From positions 186,001-250,000 of the forward strand of contig MQVO02000001.1 in NCBI GenBank assembly GCA_001986395.2: 64,000 nt of DNA, written 5' to 3'. Positions within the stretch are counted from its first letter, which is position 1, and each line of letters begins with the position of its first letter. The translations under genes and the position numbers were made by a program. This document shows positions 58,481 through 64,000 of the stretch, piece by piece. Below the pieces are notes generated by a model, which saw only the letters and a list, made by a program, of their open reading frames with translations, was not told where the DNA came from and made no database searches. This stretch comes from Irpex lacteus. Its lineage: Eukaryota > Basidiomycota > Agaricomycetes > Polyporales > Irpicaceae.

Positions 58481-58700
58481 AACGTATTTTTCGAGTTTTT
58501 CCTTTTGTTTCTTCTACTCGTCGGGATCGAACCCCCGGCCTGGTATGCTCGAAGCTGAGAGGCCGAGCTACCCGACCGGCGTTTGCCCCAACACTTCGTG
58601 TTTTCGTTTGTTTACATGTGCATGTGTATAACGCGTGGTGTCTCGTAGTATAGTCGACGACCACGCCTACTTGAATGTTATCTTCTTCTTTTTCCCCCAA
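54303..58700 (-). CDS. Helitron-type PIF1 helicase fused to a ubiquitin-protease-like domain
   Basis: One uninterrupted frame of 1465 codons on the minus strand. Around residues 106-150 LRVLFNLEWHDGTTSWEPL resembles a chromo-type module. Residues about 265-350 (PNFIGGLLPRRDKGNREDYC, LTFFKPWR, FHLRYECRDARDDY) match the block before the helicase in Helitron RepHel proteins. Helicase motifs: GGMAGTGKS near 550, FMDEISM, VAGDFAQLPPV, NFAMTDYASQGRT and IYTCLSRGS. After a Lys-rich linker the last 280 residues look like a ubiquitin-specific protease: Cys box WNGGTLSCAFDSLITIL near 1200, paired CxxC (YCENC, LCNIC) and His box DGSIWYHDG near 1420. The first 100 residues cross the composition boundary, so the true start may be the Met at 58383. 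No HUH Rep domain is present. Confidence 0.78.
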   Translation of the reverse strand: MGEKEEDNIQVGVVVDYTTRHHALYTCTCKQTKTRSVGANAGRVARPLSFEHTRPGVRSRRVEETKGKTRKIRYLQNSTRLKSKTRHTQSKSKPKHIPEDESIVTKMCDHKWIRDPHNGQLRVLFNLEWHDGTTSWEPLKHCAHLRVLDIYLSEMQVAHWRQLPNVQSSIDKQHDSYSEEYVETRQWYEEEMENDEDDESETENNEDSESETDSYSSDNENISTSDNDGSVNQTDQVSNDYHTYAPFLKQHPHHDSYKVKLVEERFAHVPNFIGGLLPRRDKGNREDYCLTMLTFFKPWRSGLELKEVDVSWSDKFESHIFTDRQIQIMDFFHLRYECRDARDDYSSQRKQRAGLDTTWPEELDEDTLEGIDEDIAYTRKLHDMNIGEDDEWMDIVKNDRSAKHQIEKMIEADDILQRNNMLHASIPATTVTPAIHEFQTVNEPQQSAHYWQSLLTQEKEQLLHQRQGQANNAKKKQFKSSMTPNSVKIIDQSYFERTFKPSNTNDIKFIDNIIEEFTLNTEQARAFKIIANHATVDNPSQLKMYLGGMAGTGKSQVIKALIEFFTKRDELHRFMCMAPTGSAASLIGGSTYHSILGINPYREKNDTLGSMGDVQNNLRNVDYIFMDEISMVDCHNLYNISKQMCLAVGNDSEPFGGKNMIVAGDFAQLPPVDASKALYSGEISSVAHSTHSYKSQEASLGKAIWHQFTTVVILRQNMRQKSQTPEDGRFRRLLENLRYKSCTKEDIKFLRTRIAGQNLSSPKWSDANFRNVSVITSYNATRDKFNERGAVRFAQEVNQPLKIFYSVDRYTSKADENKTGRRKRSKKIDPKRNTDRLSYLDQLMFWSLPPSSTHNHSGKLSICLGMPVMIKKNKATECGVTNGAEGIVVGWKSRTIDDRHDALEIVFVKLTSPPVPIKLKGLEDNVVPITAEAINIACKIPGNKTQTISRTQVPIILNFAMTDYASQGRTRKYNVIDIHNCRSHQAIYTCLSRGSTYHGTLITQNFTDKHLTGGISGYLRQEFRELELLDEITKIRHESKLLPGVGGSTRNLLIASYRYKKGVKYIPRSMPKALQWSDNNEFNIPDAFDESAWRIISQDRKQKKKDENHKDTDKNTTAQKKPPKLPPNYIPAQGTVKLNTVSDVQPRRIIKRNNPFQSINDTAVITSKRQKHNSPRTYLSNDTCSSNMISPVGLVWNGGTLSCAFDSLITILMHDMREHQQRWDTNVQTSNSYLQKLYQDMVILDKDKVRDRLQHHMALNHPTVFNDTGLGNDVRELCEFMLKTTRNEIICYRYCENCKRNVSSTSNVNTISWYCTIEQWNRKVKRQGSYNGQTASTWMKALFTQKSRRLCNICSTTLQTIKHIQTPPWFITLYIEDNIHIHLHHFINVDSKVYKLIGIIYEGSRHFTSRVVASDGSIWYHDGIETGSICIYEGNISNVSPDMFFTAKHARKYSTAIYTLYDQSQ
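58505..58562 (-). other. tRNA-like remnant (B-box motif, no anticodon arm)
   Basis: On the minus strand a 57-base stretch starts GTCGGGTAGCTC and ends GGGTTCGATCCCGAC. It shows a D-arm-like GCTC...GAGC pair, a B-box GGTTCGATCCC and GTCGGG/CCCGAC ends that pair, but lacks room for an anticodon arm. It could be a tRNA-derived SINE head, a decayed tRNA or part of the adjacent element. It overlaps the N-terminal part of the helicase frame. Confidence 0.35.
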
Positions 58701-58979
58701 CTTGCCTTGTCCGCCAGAAGGCGTTGATAGAGGCCCGGGAGAATTTAGTCAGAAGCCTAGCGAGCTCGACGACGAGCTCGCCCGACGCGTGATCAGGCGC
58801 GCGTCAGATCTCTCGCAGAAGCGAGAGGATACACCTCAGTTCCTCCTACGCCGTTGGACGTACCTCGTGTGTTCCCTCCGACGTGACGGTCGAGTCGTCA
58901 CAAAGGTGGACATTGTGGGATACACACAAGTGCCGACCGCTAAGGAGGAATATTAGATATCGAGCTAAGTCACTTGTTA
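58701..58979. other. junction between helicase element and Ty3/gypsy element
   Basis: GC-richer sequence directly upstream of the gag-pol start. It should contain the 5' LTR or leader of the retroelement, but I could not define TG...CA ends, a primer-binding site or a second LTR copy in the window. A 93-codon plus-strand frame (58675-58956) ends here and has no recognised domain. Confidence 0.45.
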
Positions 58980-61900
58980 ATGCCACGCAGAAAACACTAC
59001 TCAGAAGAACCTACTCGTAGAAGCGGACGTCTGTTAGGCAACGTCGCGACACCACGCGCCTTACCACCCTCGAGAATACCCCGCGCGAAGACTGTAATGC
59101 CCTCGTCTATCGATCCAGCCGAGAGTGCTCCCCCCGCTAGCGCCATCTCAGGCCAACGCAGGCTACCGGGCTCCTACGCTCGGGATCAGTCGTTCGACGC
59201 AACTCAAGCGGCGATACCAACGCCTTCCGCGTCTAGACAAATCGATCTCAGTCATCTCACGCAACAAGAGGTCAACGACATGAAGGAAGAGTTAGATCGG
59301 TTATCCGAGGAGGACGTCGACGAAGATCAACCCAGGAACAAGGTGGATGAGCTTTACAGTTGGTATCTGAAAGGACCGACTGCCGAAGGCACCCCCCTTT
59401 TTTCCACGATCGAACGTCTCCTAAACCGCATTCTCTTATCGCGAACAGATATCGTCGATTTCGGACCTTACTCTAAACGTCCTAGGGGACGCTTCTGCAT
59501 TCGTCCTGCGTTGAAGGCTTGGATCTCTGAAACGGTCGACAGGCTCCAGTCATTCCTCTACGACATGGCGATGGAGGTCCCAATACGCAAGCAACTTGAT
59601 CACTACTACAAGGTCGACGAGAATAAGTCCCTCTGCGCCGCGCTCGAAGGAGGCAGCTCACTACTGGAACTGCAAGCTACGTGGGACCTGTTACGAGAAC
59701 GCATCTACCGAGGCACTCGATTCGTCGACAAGTACCTCCTGGAAGCTAGAGGGGAAGACACTCCTCCATCACCCGTATCCACCTCGTCTTCCTTAACGCA
59801 CCGGCTGCCCAGTCAACCCGCTACTTCGAGGGAACTCATCAAGGCGTACAGAACCGTGATACCCTCGACGAAGTGGGAAGGAGAGCCAGAGTTCGAGGAG
59901 GACGGTTTACTACGTCTGGATGCGAGGACTACGCTGGCAGACGACTTAACTGTCTCCTTCCCCATGGTTCCTCCAGAAGATCGACCTCTACCATATACTT
60001 ACTCCAGCAACGGGATAGTACTCGCTACGCCTCACGCGAACGCCAACCGCACCAGTCTCGGGGACGACCAATTCCAAGTACCCGCGTCGTTCTGGACAAA
60101 ACGTGTTCGCCAACAGAGACGCCGTGCAGCTTCGTTCAACGACGCGGGCAACGGTTCCGAGGAGGAAGTCGCTGAAGCTATTAGACTCAGATCGGCTCCT
60201 CCCACTAAAGACACCACTCCACATCCGTCCATTTCGAGGCCTCTGCCCGCGTATCCGCCTCGCTCGCGGCCGGAGGAGCTGTACTTAGCAGCCAAGCAAC
60301 AGAGAAAAGGACTCGAAACCGAGCCGTTGATAGGGGGCAGGAGCAAAGGAGCCAACCTCAGCCACGTTCCCCCTATTCACGACGCGAGGCAGTACGACGT
60401 GCTCACTGGAGCGGCATCCGCGGTGGTATCGACGATCAGGCGCCCTTACGCGACGGGGCCAACTCAATATCAAAATCCCGTCACTCCTAGCCGACCTCTA
60501 CCACCCGTCCCTGGTCAACCATACGGACAGGCCGCACTCACTCCCTCACGTCCTCAGTCGCGAACCTCTGTCGGTTCCGACCAACGCTCTTCACAGGAGC
60601 CGCCCAACCGTCGTCATCAAGGACCCCCGGGGGGCGGTGGAGGTAGTGACGGCAGCAGCAGCGGTGGTAACAACGGAGGACCACCTTATCGTCCCCCTCG
60701 ACGACCTCCACCAGGACCTCCTGGAGGAGGACCCGATCCAGGCCGAGGACCAGGTCGTCCTGGCCCACCCGGGCCTCCAGGGCCTCCAGGGCCTCCAGGA
60801 CCTCCCGGGGGACCTCCATGGGGACCAGGACCTCCGGACGAAGACGATAACGGCCCCACCTATGCGAATCCCTACGCTCGTGGCTGGGATTATTTCCACG
60901 GGAGGCCGACCATCGTGGTCTCTCGCATGGAGAACAAGCTCAAGATCGAGGAAGTGCCAGAATGGGACGGAAACAAAGCCACTGCTATCCGCTGGATCGC
61001 GGCGGTACAGGAGTTCGCTAGCTACGGGGACTACGTGCCGTGGCAGTTAGGGCAGTATCTTTGGCTGAGACTCAAAGAAGGGTCCAAGGTAAGGTCTTGG
61101 TACCACTCGTTGTCCGTGGATTGGAAGATCTGGATGAGAGAACACTATCGTAACTTCCTCACGACCATCATCGACTACTACTTGGGCGACCGATGGCAGC
61201 AAGAACGCCAGACTGAATACTCAATGCAGCGCTTCCGCCAGGAAGGCCACGCCCACGAATCGCCGTTGGATTACATCCAAAGGAGAATCCTTTTCGCCCG
61301 TATGCTCCTCAGCGTCGTCCCGGGATCGGTAGAAGAGGTACGAGAGGTCATGCAGAAAGCTCCGGTTTCCTGGAAGACCATACTCGTACTGGAGAATATC
61401 CCTTCCGTCATCGAACTACAGGTTCGGGTCAGCGACATGGAACCCCAGCTTATCGAAGCTGCCAGAACGGAGGGTGGTCACCGCACTAACCTGGACACTC
61501 TGGTCCGGGAACTACGGAACGCAGGGTACGACCTGAGACGAAGGGACGACGCTGCAAGGCCGTCCAACTCGATCAGTGGGGCCCGGCGGTTCAGACCGCA
61601 ACGTTCAGCCAACCTCGTAGACTCTGGTACGAACCTCGAGAACGTCGCTGAAGAGGACGAGGACTTTGGAGAGAATTACGTGGACTCGCCTTATTACGTC
61701 GCTACTCCTAACGATCCTGTGGTGCAAGAAGCATATGTGACGGGGACGAAGAGACAACGACCTCCTCCCAAAGGAGGGTACCCTTTCCCGCGCCGAGACG
61801 ATACCGTCAGTCCGCTACGCTTACCTCCCTCGCCGTGCAAGTGCTGTGGGAGCCCTAAACATTGGGATCGCGAGTGCCCTTTCTTCAGCTTATGGGAGGC

Positions 61901-64000
61901 CAAGTACAAGAAGTCGGCGAATCTGAATGAGGCTCAGGAAGATGTAGAATTCGAGAATGTATATAGCAAATCGTTTGAGGCTCTAGTTATACAAGCAGCA
62001 TTTTCTACTTATTCCTCTACGAGTCCGAGCCCCGAAGACGACCCGCCTGCGATCGACGCGATAGCCTTCAAGTCAGCCTACCATTCGTCCCTCAAGCCTA
62101 CCGTCGAAGACGCGGAAGACGACCATTCTTGGATTCAGCACATCAAGCCTCACGCGACGACTTACTTGATCGAGCCCATGGAAGGACTGGAGACTTACGT
62201 CTCGTCAGCTACGGCGAAGGATGGACCGGACGGAGCAGGTGTAGGTTCTGAGGAGAAGCCGATGATGGAATATGATTCGGTCGAGCCTCAGGGAGAGGCC
62301 ACCCCCGAAGTGTTGTGGATTCGCCCGAAGCGTAAATACCGCAGTGGAGAGTCCGCCCTAGGGGTGTCAGTGCTAGCTGTCCAAGGATCCGTCGGAAGCT
62401 CGAACGGGCCCCTCACTGACCTGCGACTGGACTCCTGCGCAGATATATCGTTAATATCGGCAGAATTTTACCACGGCCTGAATCCGAAGCCTAAGTTGAA
62501 GAAAGGAAAGCGCATGAGCTTGTGGCAACTTACGGATAAGGATAAGGAGATCGAAGGCTACGCTGAAATTCCCGTGTTCGTGCGCACTGATCAAGGAGCG
62601 ATCTTGGGCCTAACAGCGGAAGCCTTCGTCGTGCCAGACATGACCGTACCCCTGCTGTTGGGAGAAGATTTCCAGATCAATTATGAGCTCCAAGTCAGTC
62701 GCAGCGTGGAATTTGGAACCTCGGTAAAATTACCGCAGGGCAACTGGACGATACCTGCTCGGGGCGTCAGAAAAACGGGCGACTTCGACCAGTTACGCCG
62801 CAGCGGGGCTGAAGTAGCTTCGTTCATCCGTTCCAAGATCCACCGTCGTAATAAAGCGAGGCGACACAAGAAGAAAGTGCAACAGGAGCGGCGAGCGAGG
62901 GAGTTGCGAGTCCGGGAAGACGTCAAGATTCCACCCTATGCGTGCAAACGAGTGGGAGTCGACGGAGAGTTCGAAGCAGGAGGCGAGTACGCGGTTGAGC
63001 GAACTGTGATAGGGAACGATATGGAGGTACAACTGGTAATACCGAATACCTTACTCAGCGCTGCGGATCCGTTTCTTCCTGTGAGTAACCCAACTAGCCG
63101 CGTCCGAGTGCTGCGGAAAGGGGAAGTCCTCGCTGAATTGAAGAGAGCGAGGGAGTGTTACGACGTACCTAGAACGACGGAGGAAGTCGAGAGAATGCTG
63201 GAAGGGGCAGATCGGGCGCGAGTGCTGATAGCTGCTCAGAAGGAGTTAGAGAAGGTCGATGAAGAGGACGAGGCCGCGAAACGAGAATCTGAAAGGACTC
63301 GTGAGAGCGACGCCGACGAAGAAGGAGGGCCGAAGACGGCAGCAGTACCGGAAGTCACAGACTACTCCTCCGAAGACCTCGAGAAGATCCTCGACGTAGG
63401 CGAGATACCAGAGAATCTAAAGCCAAGAGTGTGGGAGATGTTGCGCAGACGTCAGGGAGCCTTTGCGTTCGACGGTCGACTAGGCCACTTCGATGCCAAG
63501 GTAAAGATCCGAACGCAAGAGGGAGTCGAGCCCATATCAGTGCCAATGTACGGATCGTCACCCGCGAAGAGAAGAGTCATCGAAGAGCAGCTGGACAAAT
63601 GGTTCGCACAAGGAGTGATTGAACCGTCAGAGAGTCCCTGGGGAGCCCCAGTAGTGATAGTATACCGCAATGGTAAGGCCAGGTTTTGCGTGGACTATCG
63701 CAAACTGAACGCCGTCACTATCCCCGACGAGTTCCCCCTGCCAAGGCAAAGCGAAATATTGGCGGCCTTGTCGGGCGCGCAGGTGCTTTCGTCCTTGGAC
63801 GCCCTATCAGGATTTACACAGTTGGAATTAGACGAGAAAGACGTCGAGAAAACGGCGTTTCGCACCCACCGAGGACTGTTCCAGTTCAAACGCATGCCCT
63901 TCGGGCTGAGGAACGGACCTTCAATCTTCCAGAGGGTAATGCAGTCGGTACTCGCGCCTTACCTATGGCTATTCACTCTTGTGTATATCGACGACATCGT
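58980..64000 (+). CDS. Ty3/gypsy retrotransposon gag-protease-RT polyprotein (3' end outside window)
   Basis: One frame without stops runs from ATG 58980 to the right edge, about 1673 codons. Residues 1-640 are a non-conserved leader with a Gly/Pro run of repeated GPP units near residue 600. A capsid-like domain follows (EVPEWDGNKATAIRWIAAV, then FRQEGHAHESPLDYIQRR). The nucleocapsid zinc knuckle CKCCGSPKHWDREC (CX2CX4HX4C) is near residue 953. The aspartyl protease has LRLDSCADISLIS near 1148, with DSC where DSG or DTG is usual. Reverse transcriptase begins near 1500 (KARFCVDYRKLNAVTI, FKRMPFGLRNGPSIFQRV) and reaches the catalytic YIDDIV at the window end. Gag and pol in one frame is common in fungal chromoviruses. 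Chromodomain, RNase H and integrase would lie beyond 64000. Confidence 0.88.
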   Translation, partial: MPRRKHYSEEPTRRSGRLLGNVATPRALPPSRIPRAKTVMPSSIDPAESAPPASAISGQRRLPGSYARDQSFDATQAAIPTPSASRQIDLSHLTQQEVNDMKEELDRLSEEDVDEDQPRNKVDELYSWYLKGPTAEGTPLFSTIERLLNRILLSRTDIVDFGPYSKRPRGRFCIRPALKAWISETVDRLQSFLYDMAMEVPIRKQLDHYYKVDENKSLCAALEGGSSLLELQATWDLLRERIYRGTRFVDKYLLEARGEDTPPSPVSTSSSLTHRLPSQPATSRELIKAYRTVIPSTKWEGEPEFEEDGLLRLDARTTLADDLTVSFPMVPPEDRPLPYTYSSNGIVLATPHANANRTSLGDDQFQVPASFWTKRVRQQRRRAASFNDAGNGSEEEVAEAIRLRSAPPTKDTTPHPSISRPLPAYPPRSRPEELYLAAKQQRKGLETEPLIGGRSKGANLSHVPPIHDARQYDVLTGAASAVVSTIRRPYATGPTQYQNPVTPSRPLPPVPGQPYGQAALTPSRPQSRTSVGSDQRSSQEPPNRRHQGPPGGGGGSDGSSSGGNNGGPPYRPPRRPPPGPPGGGPDPGRGPGRPGPPGPPGPPGPPGPPGGPPWGPGPPDEDDNGPTYANPYARGWDYFHGRPTIVVSRMENKLKIEEVPEWDGNKATAIRWIAAVQEFASYGDYVPWQLGQYLWLRLKEGSKVRSWYHSLSVDWKIWMREHYRNFLTTIIDYYLGDRWQQERQTEYSMQRFRQEGHAHESPLDYIQRRILFARMLLSVVPGSVEEVREVMQKAPVSWKTILVLENIPSVIELQVRVSDMEPQLIEAARTEGGHRTNLDTLVRELRNAGYDLRRRDDAARPSNSISGARRFRPQRSANLVDSGTNLENVAEEDEDFGENYVDSPYYVATPNDPVVQEAYVTGTKRQRPPPKGGYPFPRRDDTVSPLRLPPSPCKCCGSPKHWDRECPFFSLWEAKYKKSANLNEAQEDVEFENVYSKSFEALVIQAAFSTYSSTSPSPEDDPPAIDAIAFKSAYHSSLKPTVEDAEDDHSWIQHIKPHATTYLIEPMEGLETYVSSATAKDGPDGAGVGSEEKPMMEYDSVEPQGEATPEVLWIRPKRKYRSGESALGVSVLAVQGSVGSSNGPLTDLRLDSCADISLISAEFYHGLNPKPKLKKGKRMSLWQLTDKDKEIEGYAEIPVFVRTDQGAILGLTAEAFVVPDMTVPLLLGEDFQINYELQVSRSVEFGTSVKLPQGNWTIPARGVRKTGDFDQLRRSGAEVASFIRSKIHRRNKARRHKKKVQQERRARELRVREDVKIPPYACKRVGVDGEFEAGGEYAVERTVIGNDMEVQLVIPNTLLSAADPFLPVSNPTSRVRVLRKGEVLAELKRARECYDVPRTTEEVERMLEGADRARVLIAAQKELEKVDEEDEAAKRESERTRESDADEEGGPKTAAVPEVTDYSSEDLEKILDVGEIPENLKPRVWEMLRRRQGAFAFDGRLGHFDAKVKIRTQEGVEPISVPMYGSSPAKRRVIEEQLDKWFAQGVIEPSESPWGAPVVIVYRNGKARFCVDYRKLNAVTIPDEFPLPRQSEILAALSGAQVLSSLDALSGFTQLELDEKDVEKTAFRTHRGLFQFKRMPFGLRNGPSIFQRVMQSVLAPYLWLFTLVYIDDI
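58980..64000 (+). mobile_element. Ty3/gypsy LTR retrotransposon, 5' part
   Basis: Element containing the polyprotein above. The open frame suggests recent activity. The 5' LTR boundary is unresolved and the 3' half is outside the window, so insertion age from LTR comparison cannot be judged. Confidence 0.7.

Noticed and set aside
58505..58562. A functional tRNA gene
   Set aside because: B-box and end pairing are present, but there is no anticodon arm and the T-stem has only three good pairs.
54303..58700. Chromosomal PIF1 helicase gene
   Set aside because: The PRRD...FKPWR block before the helicase, AT-rich composition, lack of introns and an element terminus just past the stop point to a Helitron, not a host PIF1.

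Overview
The window looks like nuclear DNA of a mushroom-forming basidiomycete (Agaricomycetes). Genes are cut by many introns of about 50-60 nt with GT...AG (twice GC...AG) ends. Gene content includes TAF6, an Artemis-like nuclease, a Bbc1-like actin-patch protein, a full-length ABCG transporter, basidiomycete-type 7-helix membrane proteins, and Plavaka, Helitron and Ty3/gypsy mobile elements. No rRNA gene, complete tRNA gene, CRISPR array or prokaryotic signal was seen. Exon joins below were read by eye from splice signals, reading frame and family similarity.

Region 1 (1-22 kb) is ordinary single-copy gene space: an ABC transporter (1212-5974), an F-box/LRR protein (minus, 6115-7332), a flavin monooxygenase with a 6-nt microexon (minus, 7869-10050), an Artemis/SNM1 nuclease (11528-14858), a membrane-anchored alpha/beta hydrolase (15271-16683), TAF6 (16943-18593), a second alpha/beta hydrolase (19168-20422) and a 7-TM protein (minus, 20552-21949).

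Region 2 (23.6-37.1 kb) is the most unusual chromosomal part: seven paralogous isoprenylcysteine carboxyl methyltransferase (ICMT/Ste14)-like genes, with a 5'-truncated eighth at 47.5 kb. All full copies share one phase-0 intron and an exon 2 of about 545-552 nt. Two of them (29139-29933 and 30903-31708) lie in a tandem segmental duplication of about 1.65 kb, and one of that pair is decaying. A 12-exon aldo-keto reductase and a small lysine-rich protein are interspersed.

Region 3 (37.3-47.2 kb) holds a very long Bbc1-like gene (minus), a 186-residue orphan and a microexon-rich MFS transporter.

Region 4 (47.5-64 kb) is a nested transposon island: the truncated ICMT; an apparently intact Plavaka-type transposase gene (48330-53678); an AT-rich 1.54-kb non-autonomous Helitron2/Helentron-like insert sitting inside one of its introns; an AT-rich gene (54303-58700, minus) that fuses a Helitron-type PIF1 helicase to a ubiquitin-protease-like domain and shares the insert's 3' terminus; and the 5' part of a Ty3/gypsy element whose gag-protease-RT frame runs off the right edge.
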